Below, piece by piece: positions 1-7,840 of a stretch of DNA of 50,675 bases. Each line of letters opens with the position of its first letter. Positions within the stretch are counted from its first letter, which is position 1. Source of the stretch: Sandaracinaceae bacterium (GTDB lineage: Bacteria > Myxococcota_A > Polyangia > Polyangiales > Sandaracinaceae); contig JAHBWG010000073.1 of the NCBI GenBank assembly GCA_019637095.1, forward strand, positions 1 to 50,675, in the 5' to 3' direction. The position numbers and the translations under genes are program-made. The notes below the pieces were generated by a model. It made no database searches, was not told the origin of the DNA, and saw only the letters and a list, made by a program, of their open reading frames with translations.

Positions 1-299
1 GCCTCGCCCAGGAGCGTGCTCGCGACGACGCGCGTGCGCGCCTGCGCGGCGAGCGGGCGGACGAGCGCCGCGGCCTCGTCGTAGCCGCCCGTCTCGAGGT
101 GCAGGCGCGCGAGCGCGAGCGAGGCGTCCGTCCGCGTCGCGGGCCGCGCGCCGAGCGCGCTCAAGCCGGCGCGCGCGTCGTCGTAGCGGCCGGCCGCGAG
201 GGCGGCGCGGCACGCGTCGATCGACTCGCACGGGCTCGCCTGCGCGGCGGCCGACGAGACGGCGAGCCACGCGAGCGCGGCGATCGAGAGCGTCCTCAC
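1..299 (-). CDS. Exported TPR-like protein, 3' end cut by window
   Basis: A GTG start at 299 opens a reading frame that runs off the left edge, so only the first 99 or so residues are seen. The N-terminus is a signal peptide: a short basic start, a hydrophobic Ala/Leu core, and a likely cleavage after an AAAQA stretch. What follows is helical, with spacing like TPR units (segments around ACRAALAAGRYDDARAGL and LARLHLETGGYDEAAALV). The protein is probably periplasmic and used in protein-protein contacts, but nothing points to a partner. A TATCCT hexamer lies 6 nt upstream of the start, which supports this GTG. It is divergent from the gene at 384. Confidence 0.6.
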   Translation of the reverse strand, partial: MRTLSIAALAWLAVSSAAAQASPCESIDACRAALAAGRYDDARAGLSALGARPATRTDASLALARLHLETGGYDEAAALVRPLAAQARTRVVASTLLGE

Positions 300-305
300 G
301 CCGGC

Positions 306-311
306 AGGATA
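306..311 (-). promoter_or_regulatory. -10-like hexamer TATCCT, 6 nt from GTG 299
   Basis: TATCCT on the minus strand ends 6 nt before the GTG at 299. At that spacing transcription would begin at or beside the start codon. No clear -35 is visible. Confidence 0.45.
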
Positions 312-371
312 GGAACCGCCGCCGCGAAGACAATCGACTTTCGACGGATACCGGAACCGCTGGGGATCGGG

Positions 372-377
372 TACGTT
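372..377 (+). promoter_or_regulatory. -10-like hexamer TACGTT, 6 nt from ATG 384
   Basis: TACGTT followed by GCCGCC and the ATG at 384. It supports 384, not the far upstream in-frame ATG at 99, as the true start. Confidence 0.45.
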
Positions 378-383
378 GCCGCC

Positions 384-920
384 ATGGCGGACGAGAAGAT
401 CGATCTCGAGGACGCGTACCGGTCGTACGACGGGTTCCTGAAGGCCGCGATCAAGACGTACTGGGAGAAGGGCGGGAGCCGCGTCAACTTCATCTCCCTG
501 CTCCTCGCGTCGCGCGAGGCGTGGGAGGTGGCGTGGGACGAGGTGCGCCAGCCGGGGACGGGCAAGAAGGTCCTCACGGGGGCGGCGGGCGCCGCGGCGG
601 TGGTCGTGCTCTTGCGCGTGCTGCTCGGCGGCCCGGTCGGCCTCATCCTCACCGCGGCGAGCGTCGCCTCGCTCGGCGCGCTCTACGCGCGCAACCACCG
701 GAAGATCTGGGCGCAGCAGGAGCGCTACAAGGCGCTGATCGGGCAGTACCGGATCAAGCACCAGCAAGTGCGCGGCAAGCTCGTCGACGGATCGATCGAC
801 GACGACGAGCGCGACCTGATGGTCGAGGGCCTCTTGCGCCGCTTCCTCGAGGAGATCGATCTCGAGCCCGACCTCGGCGACGACGAGGCCGAGGTCGAGG
901 ATCGCGACGAGGAGGAGTGA
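384..920 (+). CDS. Small integral membrane protein of unknown function
   Basis: 178 residues. The N-terminal 60 residues are charged and helical. Two hydrophobic segments follow at about 63-81 and 84-103, and a basic, then very acidic C-terminus ends in a run of Asp/Glu. The topology suggests a membrane hairpin with both ends on the same side, probably cytoplasmic. I do not recognise a family. The start at 384 is chosen because a TACGTT element precedes it and because the extra upstream residues in this frame are low-complexity Arg/Glu typical of non-coding frame. It ends 3 nt before the phosphofructokinase gene, so the two are probably co-transcribed. Confidence 0.8.
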   Translation: MADEKIDLEDAYRSYDGFLKAAIKTYWEKGGSRVNFISLLLASREAWEVAWDEVRQPGTGKKVLTGAAGAAAVVVLLRVLLGGPVGLILTAASVASLGALYARNHRKIWAQQERYKALIGQYRIKHQQVRGKLVDGSIDDDERDLMVEGLLRRFLEEIDLEPDLGDDEAEVEDRDEEE

Positions 921-923
921 GCC

Positions 924-2006
924 GTGCGCCTCGGCGTGCTCACCTCCGGCGGGGACGCGCCGGGCATGAACGCGGCGGTGCACGCGGTGGTGCGCGTGGC
1001 CGCGGGGCGCGGCGTGCCGGTCATCGGCGTCGAGCGCGGCTACCAGGGGCTGTTCGACGGCCGCTTCCGCGCGCTCACGCGCCCGCTCCCGGGCGGGCTC
1101 GCGCCGGCGCGCGACATCGAGCTCGCGGCGAACCTCGGCGGGAGCCTCCTCGGCACCGCGCGCTGCCAGGGCTTCTACGACGCCGAGGGGCGCGCGCGCG
1201 CCGCGGCGAGCCTGCGCGAGCACCTCGACGCGCTGATCGTGATCGGCGGCAACGGCTCGCTCACCGGCGCCCACGCCCTCGCGACCGAGCACGGCGTGAC
1301 GGTCGTCGGGATCCCGGCGTCCATCGATCACGACATCGGCTGCACGAACACCGCGATCGGCGTCGACAGCGCGCTCAACACGATCGTCGACGCGTGCGAT
1401 CGGATCAGCGACACGGCGCGCTCGCACCGCCGCGCGTTCGTCGTCGAGGTGATGGGCCGGCAGAGCGGCTACCTCTGCATGGCCGGCGCGGTCGCCGCGG
1501 GCGCGGACGCGGCCCTCTTCCGCGAGCAAGGCCGCAGCGAAGCGCAGCTCGTCCAAGACGTGGCCGCGCTCATCCGCCGGAGCTTCTCCGGGGATCGCGA
1601 CAAGCAGCGGGTGCTCATCCTCAAGGCCGAGGGCGTGGAGATCCCGTCGACGAAGCTCGTCCGGCTCGTGACGGAGGCGCTCGGGGACGAGCTCGGCGAC
1701 GTGTCGATCCGCGCCACGGTGCTCGGGCACCTCGTGCGCGGCGGCAACCCGTCGTTCCTCGATCGCATGGTCGCCAACCGCTTCGCGCACGCGGCGGTGC
1801 GCGCGATCCTCGACGGCAAGACCGACGTGATGACGGCGTGGCAGCCGCCCGTCGCGGGCGGAGAGCGCACCGTCGACCACGGCGTCTCGCTCTTCTCGAT
1901 CGCGAAGGTGCTCGAGGAGACGGCGGCGCTGATCGATGGGTCGAGCCCGGTCACCCAGGGCCGCGTGGCGCTGATGGAGGCCGCGGCCGGGGTGCTGGCG
2001 CTATGA
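924..2006 (+). CDS. pfkA: 6-phosphofructokinase family protein
   Basis: 360 residues from a GTG start; E. coli PfkA has 320. The family phosphorylates fructose 6-phosphate to fructose 1,6-bisphosphate in glycolysis. The N-terminal nucleotide loop GGDAPGMN (residues 9-16), the substrate segment SIDHD (133-137, with catalytic Asp135 and Asp137 at the TIDND positions) and the VEVMGRQSG segment (about 174-182) are all present. The odd point is IGGNGS (107-112): the Asp that normally helps hold Mg-ATP in the GGDGS motif is Asn110, while the following Gly111 is the residue typical of ATP-using rather than PPi-using enzymes. It may therefore be altered in phosphoryl donor or activity. It lies 3 nt after the membrane-protein gene, and its stop overlaps the next start as ATGA. 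Confidence 0.88.
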   Translation: MRLGVLTSGGDAPGMNAAVHAVVRVAAGRGVPVIGVERGYQGLFDGRFRALTRPLPGGLAPARDIELAANLGGSLLGTARCQGFYDAEGRARAAASLREHLDALIVIGGNGSLTGAHALATEHGVTVVGIPASIDHDIGCTNTAIGVDSALNTIVDACDRISDTARSHRRAFVVEVMGRQSGYLCMAGAVAAGADAALFREQGRSEAQLVQDVAALIRRSFSGDRDKQRVLILKAEGVEIPSTKLVRLVTEALGDELGDVSIRATVLGHLVRGGNPSFLDRMVANRFAHAAVRAILDGKTDVMTAWQPPVAGGERTVDHGVSLFSIAKVLEETAALIDGSSPVTQGRVALMEAAAGVLAL

Positions 2007-2608
2007 GGCGCGGCGCGGCGGCGTGGGCGCGCGCCTCGATCCTCGTGCTGGCGATGGCCTCGATCACGAGCGCGTGCGGGGACGAGCCAGCGTCTGCCCC
2101 GAGCGCGCGCGGCTCGAGCGCGTCGAGCGGGCCGGCGGGCGACCCGGAGCTCCAGCCGATCGCGGGCGGCGTCGGCTGGACGGCGGAGGAGCCGTTCGTC
2201 TGGGCGCGGCCCGACAACGACATGCGCGCTGCGCAATACACCTTGCGCGGTGCACCGGGCGTGGTCCTGACGGTGTCGCACTTCGACCCGGCGCAGGGCG
2301 GCGGCGGCGAGGTCGACGCCAACGTCGCGCGCTGGGCCGGTCAGTTCGAGCCGCTCGAGGTCCGCGAGACGGAGCGCCGCCGCGTGCACGACCTCGCGGT
2401 CACGGTGGTGGATCTGCGCGGCACGTTCGTCGGCCGTGAGGGCATGGGCCCCGCCGGGCCTCCGCGCCCGGGCTGGCGGGTGCTCGGCGCGATCGTCGAG
2501 GGCCCGCGCGGGCTCGTGTTCTTCAAGATGCTGGGCCCGAGCGCGGGCGTCGACGCGGGCGCCGCCGCCTTCGAGGCGCTCGTCGCGACGATCCACCCCG
2601 AGGAGTAG
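2003..2608 (+). CDS. Putative lipoprotein, unknown function
   Basis: 201 residues. The N-terminus is a lipoprotein signal with lipobox ITSAC (Cys25), then a Ser/Ala/Gly-rich linker to about residue 50. The folded part (about 55-200) has alternating beta-like segments such as TLRGAPGVVLTVSHF, LAVTVVDLRGTF and LVFFKMLGPS, and ends in a helix FEALVATIHPEE. I recognise no named domain. The ATG overlaps the stop of the phosphofructokinase gene (ATGA), implying translational coupling, though a functional link between glycolysis and this envelope protein is not obvious. Confidence 0.75.
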   Translation: MRRGAAAWARASILVLAMASITSACGDEPASAPSARGSSASSGPAGDPELQPIAGGVGWTAEEPFVWARPDNDMRAAQYTLRGAPGVVLTVSHFDPAQGGGGEVDANVARWAGQFEPLEVRETERRRVHDLAVTVVDLRGTFVGREGMGPAGPPRPGWRVLGAIVEGPRGLVFFKMLGPSAGVDAGAAAFEALVATIHPEE

Positions 2609-2617
2609 CCGGCGCGC

Positions 2618-2902
2618 TCAGAGGAACGACTCGATCGCCGCCGCGAGCTCGACGTCCTTGGCGGTGACCCGGTTGCCCGCGTCGTGCGTCGTGAGCGCGA
2701 GGTCGACCGTCTTGTACACGTTGTGGATCTCCGGGTGGTGGCTCAGCGCCTCGGCCTCGTAGGAGAGGCGGACCATGAACATCATCGCTTCGCGGAAGTC
2801 TCGGAAGACGAAGCGCTTCTTGAGCGCGTGACCTTCGTGCTTCCAGCCGTCGAGCGCGGCGAGGGCGAGGTTCAGGGCGTCTTCTTCGAGCGGCTCGGTC
2901 AC
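2618..2902 (-). CDS. phhB: 4a-hydroxytetrahydrobiopterin dehydratase
   Basis: 94 residues, the normal size for pterin-4a-carbinolamine dehydratase. The enzyme dehydrates 4a-hydroxytetrahydrobiopterin to quinonoid dihydrobiopterin, recycling the cofactor of aromatic amino acid hydroxylases. The family signature is clear: LSHHPEIHNVYKTV (residues 53-66, with active-site His55, His56, Pro57) and TTHDAGNRVT (71-80, His73-Asp74). The GTG at 2902 is chosen because a GGAGGA Shine-Dalgarno lies 7 nt upstream and the protein then has standard length; the longer frame to 3043 adds Arg/Pro-rich residues unlike the family. No hydroxylase gene is near. It converges with the lipoprotein gene ending at 2608. 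Confidence 0.92.
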   Translation of the reverse strand: MTEPLEEDALNLALAALDGWKHEGHALKKRFVFRDFREAMMFMVRLSYEAEALSHHPEIHNVYKTVDLALTTHDAGNRVTAKDVELAAAIESFL

Positions 2903-3043
2903 GATGGCGTCCTCCTCTGCGGGGAGCAGAGAGCCTCTCACGCGCCCGCGGTGGTTGTCGAACGCGCGAAGGGCCCGAGGCGCTTGCGTCCTCGAGCCCT
3001 CCCGTGAGCGCAACGGGGGAGCGCGAAGCCCCCCCTGCGCCAC

Positions 3044-3280
3044 TCAGCGCGCGCCGCCGAGGATCGACTGCGCGAGGCCCACGAGCTCGCGGAGCGCACC
3101 CTCGGCCGCCGGGGTCAGGTTGGCCGGGCCGGGCGCGGGCGTCGCGACCGGCGCGGGCGCCTGCGCGGTGGGCGCCTGCGCGGTGGGCGCCTGCGCGGGG
3201 GTCCCCGTCGCCGCGGGCTGCGGCAGGAGCGGGCGCGGCGGGCGCGGCCGGGCCGGGCGCCTCGGCGCGCGGCGCGGCAC
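3044..3280 (-). pseudogene. Out-of-frame C-terminal tail of the CAP-domain gene
   Basis: This frame encodes a Pro/Ala/Gln-rich stretch with PTAQA repeats and ends in a well-formed helix (ANLTPAAEGALRELVGLAQ, then SILGGAR). It looks like the natural C-terminus of the CAP-domain protein at 3115-3942 but is in another frame. A third frame covers the segment between them as a Pro/Ala linker (about 3220-3290). Two single-base indels, one near the G4/G5 runs at 3284-3293 and one near 3225-3245, would join everything. This is either a mutation or a sequencing error in G-rich DNA. Confidence 0.5.
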
Positions 3281-3942
3281 TCCGGGGCGGGGGCGGGCGC
3301 CCCTTGCAGGGCCTCGGTCAGCGGGGCGGCCTGCTCGACCGCGCTCTCGAAGAAGGGCGGGATGAGCCCGAAGCCCGGGACGCCGGCGAGCGGGCCGCCC
3401 GGCGCCGGCTCGCTGGTCACCGCCTCCGGCGCGCTGGCCGGCGGCAGGGCCTCGACCGGCGCCGCGGCGGCGGGCGACGCGGCGGGGAGGCCGGCGTAGA
3501 GCTGGGTGACGAACACGCCGCGCTCCGTGCGGACCGCGCCGAGGCCGACGTGCGTGACCGCCGGGTCGAGCACGTTCTGCCGGTGCGCCGGGCTCGCGAG
3601 CACGGCCTCGTGCGCGCTCGCGCTGTCGCGGTGGCTCGCGACGTTCTCGGTCACGCGCAGCGCGCTCACGCCCGCGTCCCTCACGCGATCCTCCGGCGTG
3701 CCCGTCGCCTCGGAGACGTGCGCGAGCTGGCCGGTGCGCGCCATCTCCGCCGAGTGCGCGCGGGCGGTCGCGTCGAGCGCCTCGAGCCGCGCGAGCGGCG
3801 CGAGCTGGCTCTGGGCGCGCAGCCCGTTGATCTCGGCGAGCATGGCGGCCTCCCCGGCGGCGTCGGCCTCCTGCGCGGACGCGAGCGCGGTGAGGGAGGT
3901 GAGGGCGAGCAGGACGGCGGCGTGGACGGCGGTGCGAGGCAT
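3115..3942 (-). CDS. Exported CAP (SCP/PR1-like) domain protein, tail frameshifted
   Basis: 275 residues as read. A signal peptide (AVLLALTSLTALASAQ) is followed by a YkwD-type CAP domain at about residues 28-145: AEINGLRAQSQLAPL, the first conserved His in ARAHSAEMA, TENVASH, SPAHRQNVL and THVGLGAV. CAP proteins are extracellular with varied roles, in bacteria often unassigned. After residue 200 the frame turns into Arg/Cys/Pro-rich sequence uncharacteristic of a real tail and stops at 3115, while a sensible tail continues in another frame to 3044. I believe the original gene ran 3942 to 3044. A second CAP gene lies at 26534-27193. Confidence 0.75.
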   Translation of the reverse strand: MPRTAVHAAVLLALTSLTALASAQEADAAGEAAMLAEINGLRAQSQLAPLARLEALDATARAHSAEMARTGQLAHVSEATGTPEDRVRDAGVSALRVTENVASHRDSASAHEAVLASPAHRQNVLDPAVTHVGLGAVRTERGVFVTQLYAGLPAASPAAAAPVEALPPASAPEAVTSEPAPGGPLAGVPGFGLIPPFFESAVEQAAPLTEALQGAPAPAPECRAARRGARPGRARRARSCRSPRRRGPPRRRPPRRRPPRRRPRRSRRPRPARPT

Positions 3943-4049
3943 GCTCGCCCCTTCTGCGATAGCCGTACCACTGTCACGAGAGGCCGTGTTTTTCGGAGGA
4001 TGAGCGCGAGGTGCCGGTTCGCGTTCACACCCCTGGTGGCCTCGAGGTG

Positions 4050-4898
4050 TCACGAATCGTTCACGCTGACGACGAGGGCGTTGATGGTGGCGTGGTGTGG
4101 GACGATCGTGAGCGAGCGACCTTCACTCTTGACGACGAGCGAGGTCGAGACGCCGCCGTCGAGCCCGAGCGCGACGCGGGCGCCGACGCCGCCCTCGGCG
4201 GGCGCGCGCGCGAGGAGCGCCGCCCACTCGCCGATCGTCGGCCCGGAGCGCGTCGAGTCGGGGCCGAGCTCGATGCGCGCGTCGGAGCTCGTCAGGACGG
4301 CGCGCTCGTCGAACGCGACGACGAGGTGCAGCGTCCCCTCCTGGTCGAGGGCGACGGCGGCGCGCGCCGCGCGGCGCGGCGAGGCGGTCTCCGCGACGAG
4401 GCTCGCGCCGTCGTCGACGAGGCGGTCGATGCTCTGGAGCGCCTCCATGACGCGGGCGCTCGCGCGGTAGTCGTCGCGGTGGACGATGTGCGGGACGCCG
4501 TCCTCGACGTAGAGCACGCCCGAGCCGCCGCGCTCGCCGAGCGGGCTCACGTCGCGCCCGCCCGTGCGCACGAGGCCCATCGGTCGCTCGTCGGTGTCGT
4601 AGAAGCCGCCATCGATCGCGGCGAACGGTTGCGGCGGGCTCACGCGCGCGACGAGCTCGGGCAGCGGCCGCGGCCGCTCGCTCGGCAGGACGCGGACGCC
4701 CCGATCGGGCCCGCGCGTGAACGCGACGTCGACGAGGCGGCCGCTCCAGCCGTCCTCGCGTACCTCGCGCACCGTCAGCGTCATCAGCGAGCCCTCGGCC
4801 GGCGCGCTCGCCGCCGGAGGCGCGGGGGCCGCGGACGGGGAGGGCGGAGCGCACGCCGCGAGCGCGGCCAGCGCGACGAAGCACGGAGCGCGCGTCAT
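4050..4898 (-). CDS. Phosphodiester glycosidase family lipoprotein
   Basis: 282 residues. The lipobox is LAAC (Cys16), followed by an Ala/Pro/Ser linker. The folded domain has the features of the NAGPA / DUF2233 phosphodiester glycosidase fold: FAAIDGGFYD (first catalytic Asp/Gly region), RPMGLVRTGGRDVSPL, GGSGVLYV, and near the C-terminus ALGLDGGVSTSLVVK, the conserved D-G-G-x-S-x loop. Family members hydrolyse sugar-phosphodiester bonds (in animals, the GlcNAc cap on mannose 6-phosphate); in bacteria the substrate is often an envelope glycan. The ATG at 4898 overlaps the stop of the kinase gene upstream (ATGA), so they form one operon. The exact substrate is unknown. Confidence 0.8.
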   Translation of the reverse strand: MTRAPCFVALAALAACAPPSPSAAPAPPAASAPAEGSLMTLTVREVREDGWSGRLVDVAFTRGPDRGVRVLPSERPRPLPELVARVSPPQPFAAIDGGFYDTDERPMGLVRTGGRDVSPLGERGGSGVLYVEDGVPHIVHRDDYRASARVMEALQSIDRLVDDGASLVAETASPRRAARAAVALDQEGTLHLVVAFDERAVLTSSDARIELGPDSTRSGPTIGEWAALLARAPAEGGVGARVALGLDGGVSTSLVVKSEGRSLTIVPHHATINALVVSVNDS

Positions 4899-6142
4899 GG
4901 CCCGACGACGCGCACCGCGGGCTGCGCCATTCCCCCGCTCGCGCTGACCCACGCGCGCAGCCCCAGGGCGATCGACGCGGACAGGCACGCGACGATCACG
5001 AGGGCGAGCGCGAAGATCGCCCACCCGAGCCGGCGGCGCGGGCGCCGGGCGGGCACGGGAGCCGGGTCGAGGACGGGCTCGACGACGCGCTCGAGCCCTT
5101 CGATGATCGGCGGCACGGTGAAGCGCGCGGGCTCGTACGGCGGCGCCGCCGCCGCGAGCTCGTCGGGGAGGTCGATCTCACCCGACGCGTCGGGCGCGTC
5201 GGCCATCGCGAACAGATCGCTGAAGCCGGCCTCCGCGAGCATGCTGCGCCCCGTCCGGCGGCCGATCGCGGCGGCGTACGCCTCGACGAACGCGCCGACG
5301 GTCGCGAAGCGCTCCTTCGGATCGCGGGACATCGCCTTGCGCACGACGTCGCCGAGCGTCTTGCTCAGCTCCGGGCGCTCCTCCTCCAGCGTCAGGATGC
5401 GGCCCTCCATCACGCAGCCGAGGAGCTGGCCCGGGTCGCCCGCGGGGAACGGGGAGGAGCCCACGAGCGCCTCGTGCGTGATGACGCCCAGGGCGTACTG
5501 ATCGGTGCGCGCGTTCGCGTCCTTCGCCGAGCGGATCTGCTCGGGCGGCATGTAGCGCGGCGTGCCGAGCATCATGCCCGTCTTGGTCATCCGCTTCTGC
5601 GTCGCGAGGCGGCTCAGCCCGAAGTCGACGATCTTCACGGTCTCGCCGTGGTCGACGAGGAAGAGGTTCTCGGGCTTCAGGTCGCGATGCACGACGCCCT
5701 GCACGTGCGCGGCGCCGAGCGCGTCGCAGACCTGCACGAGGATCGGCAGGAACGCCTCGGGCGTCATCGGCCCCTCGCGCGAGAGGCGCTGCTTGAGGTT
5801 CTCGCCCTCGAGCAGCTCCATGACGAGGAACTCCATCCCGTCGGGGGCCTGCCCGGCGTCGTAGACGCGGACGATCCCCGGGTGGCCGAGCTCGCGCAGG
5901 ATCTCCGACTCGCGGCGGAACCGCTCGAGCACGTGGTCCTTCTTGGCGAGCTCGCGGTGGAGCACCTTGACCGCCACGGGGCGGTCCTCGAGCGTGTCGT
6001 AGGCGCGGATCACGCGCCCCATCGCGCCCTGCCCCAGCATCGTCTCGAGGCGGTAGCGCTCGAGGAAGAAGGCGCCCTGCGTGAAGCCGCTCAGGTGGAG
6101 CGTCTGATCGAAGGTCGACTCCTCGTCCGCTTGCTCCTCCAC
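4895..6142 (-). CDS. Ser/Thr protein kinase with C-terminal membrane anchor
   Basis: 415 residues from a GTG start. The Hanks-type kinase domain covers about 30-290: glycine loop GQGAMGRV (37-44), Lys59 in VAVKVL, catalytic loop HRDLKPEN (152-159), DFG at 173-175, and PRYMPPEQ in the activation segment. A linker follows, then a basic RRPRRR stop and a transmembrane helix at about 372-397 with a short outer tail. All catalytic residues are present, so it should be active, phosphorylating cytoplasmic targets. It is translationally coupled to the phosphodiester glycosidase lipoprotein. Unlike the two other kinases in the window it has the common HRDLKPEN rather than the HRDVSPxN loop. Confidence 0.93.
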   Translation of the reverse strand: MEEQADEESTFDQTLHLSGFTQGAFFLERYRLETMLGQGAMGRVIRAYDTLEDRPVAVKVLHRELAKKDHVLERFRRESEILRELGHPGIVRVYDAGQAPDGMEFLVMELLEGENLKQRLSREGPMTPEAFLPILVQVCDALGAAHVQGVVHRDLKPENLFLVDHGETVKIVDFGLSRLATQKRMTKTGMMLGTPRYMPPEQIRSAKDANARTDQYALGVITHEALVGSSPFPAGDPGQLLGCVMEGRILTLEEERPELSKTLGDVVRKAMSRDPKERFATVGAFVEAYAAAIGRRTGRSMLAEAGFSDLFAMADAPDASGEIDLPDELAAAAPPYEPARFTVPPIIEGLERVVEPVLDPAPVPARRPRRRLGWAIFALALVIVACLSASIALGLRAWVSASGGMAQPAVRVVGP

Positions 6143-6293
6143 CGCAGCTCAATTCGTACCCGAATCGGCCGCTCGCGCGAAGCGCCGCGGTCGATCGGCG
6201 CGCCCGCGCTCGGCGGCGCGTATCCGTCGCATCCACCCCTGTCGATACGCAACGGGCCGACGGGATTGCCCCCAGCGCCGCCGGCCGCCGTTG

Positions 6294-6299
6294 TACCCT
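6294..6299 (+). promoter_or_regulatory. -10-like hexamer TACCCT, 8 nt from ATG 6308
   Basis: TACCCT is followed by ATCGGGGG and the ATG. The GGGGG may also serve as a weak ribosome site. It decides 6308 against upstream in-frame options that lack PAS-like sequence. Confidence 0.4.
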
Positions 6300-6307
6300 A
6301 TCGGGGG

Positions 6308-7840
6308 ATGGGACCGACGGATGTGGAGATCGTGGCCAGCGTCATGGACGCGCTGCCGGTCGGGATCTGGGTCGCGCGCGCGCCGGGCGGGGAGCTCGTC
6401 TACGCGAACGCGCGCTTCGCCGAGATCATGGGGACGGGACCGCGCGCCGACGTCGCCGTGGGGGAGTACGCGGCGCCCTACGCCATCTACGATCGCGACG
6501 GGAACCTCTACGCGGAGGAGCGGATGCCGTTCGTCCGCGCGCTCGCGGCCCGCGCGACCGTGACGGTCGACGACATCGTCATCCACCGGCCCGACGGCGG
6601 ACGCGCGGCGATCCGCGCCTACGCCCGCCCGATGTTCGACGGCGACACGATCACGCACGTCATCATCGCCTTCCTCGACATCACGCGCGAGGTCGAGGCC
6701 GAGGCGCGCCTGCGGCGCGCGCAGCGGATGGAGTCGATCGGCAGCCTCGCGCGCGGCATCGCGCACGACTTCAACAACCTCTTGTCGGTGACGCGCACGA
6801 TCGCCTCGACGCTCCTCTTGTCCGAGGCCGACGCGGCGCGGCGCGAGGAGCTGCTCGCGATCGACGCGGCGGCCGAGAGCGGGGTGCGGCTGACGCGCTC
6901 GCTCCTCGCGTTCGCGGGTCGGGAGAAGGCGCGCGCGGAGCCGCTGTCCCCGAACGAGCTCGTCGAGCGGCTCGCCGTCCTGTTGTCCCGCGCGCTCGAC
7001 CGGCGCGTCGTGCTGCGCACCGAGCTCGCGTCCGCGCGACACGTCGAGGGGGATCGCGCGCAGCTCGAGCAGGTCGTGATGAACCTCGTGCTCAACGCCC
7101 GCGACGCGCTCGCGGGCCCGGGGGTCATCACGATCCGCACGCGCGACGAGGCAGAGCACGTGGTGCTCGAGGTCGACGACACCGGGCCCGGCGTGCCGCC
7201 CGCGATCCGCGACCGCGTGTTCGAGCCGTACTTCACGACCAAGCACGAGGGGCTGCCCAGCGCGGGGGGGATCGGGCTCGCGACGGTGTACGGCATCGTC
7301 GAGGCGCACCTCGGCACCGTCGAGGTCGCCGACGCGCCCGGCGGCGGCGCGCGGTTTCAGGTGCGGCTCCCCTCGCTCGACGGCATCGTGCGTTCGGCGA
7401 GCGCGCCGGAGCCGGGCGCCGTCGTGCGCGGCGAGGGCCTGATCTTGGTGGTCGACGACGAGCCGGCGGTCCGCACCTGGACGCAGCACGCGCTCGAGGA
7501 GCTCGGCTTCCGTGTCCTCACCGCGCCGGACGGCGAGGCGGCGCTCGCGTCGCTCGAGGCGCACGCCGCCGAGCTCGCGCTCGTGGTGCTCGATCTGAGC
7601 ATGCCGCGGATCGATGGGCGCGCGACCTACCTCGCGCTCCGCGCGCGTCGCCCGGATCTCAAGGTGCTGCTGACCTCGGGCTACGCGCTCGACGAGGAGG
7701 CGCGCGCGCTGCTCGCGCTCGGGGTCGATGGCTTCCTGCCCAAGCCGTTCGGCATCAGCCAGCTCTCCGCGGCGGTCGCGAGCGTGGTCGGTCGCGCGCG
7801 CACGTCACGGGGCGAACACGTCGCGCCACGCGAGCCGTGA
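6308..7840 (+). CDS. Hybrid sensor histidine kinase (PAS-HisKA-HATPase-REC)
   Basis: 510 residues, no membrane segments, so a cytoplasmic sensor. A PAS domain lies at about 8-125 (MDALPVGIWVA, VYANARFAEIMG, FLDITREVEAEARL). The dimerisation/phosphoacceptor helix carries AHDFNNLL with His153. The ATPase domain shows the N box (VVMNLVLNARDA), G1 (DDTGPGVPP) and G2 (GIGLATVYGIV). A receiver domain follows (ILVVDDEPAVRTW; phospho-Asp in LVVLDLSMPR; Lys in PKPFG). This is the HDFNN subclass common in myxobacteria. Its stop lies inside the end of the opposing gene (36-bp tail-to-tail overlap). No dedicated response regulator is adjacent. Confidence 0.93.
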   Translation: MGPTDVEIVASVMDALPVGIWVARAPGGELVYANARFAEIMGTGPRADVAVGEYAAPYAIYDRDGNLYAEERMPFVRALAARATVTVDDIVIHRPDGGRAAIRAYARPMFDGDTITHVIIAFLDITREVEAEARLRRAQRMESIGSLARGIAHDFNNLLSVTRTIASTLLLSEADAARREELLAIDAAAESGVRLTRSLLAFAGREKARAEPLSPNELVERLAVLLSRALDRRVVLRTELASARHVEGDRAQLEQVVMNLVLNARDALAGPGVITIRTRDEAEHVVLEVDDTGPGVPPAIRDRVFEPYFTTKHEGLPSAGGIGLATVYGIVEAHLGTVEVADAPGGGARFQVRLPSLDGIVRSASAPEPGAVVRGEGLILVVDDEPAVRTWTQHALEELGFRVLTAPDGEAALASLEAHAAELALVVLDLSMPRIDGRATYLALRARRPDLKVLLTSGYALDEEARALLALGVDGFLPKPFGISQLSAAVASVVGRARTSRGEHVAPREP

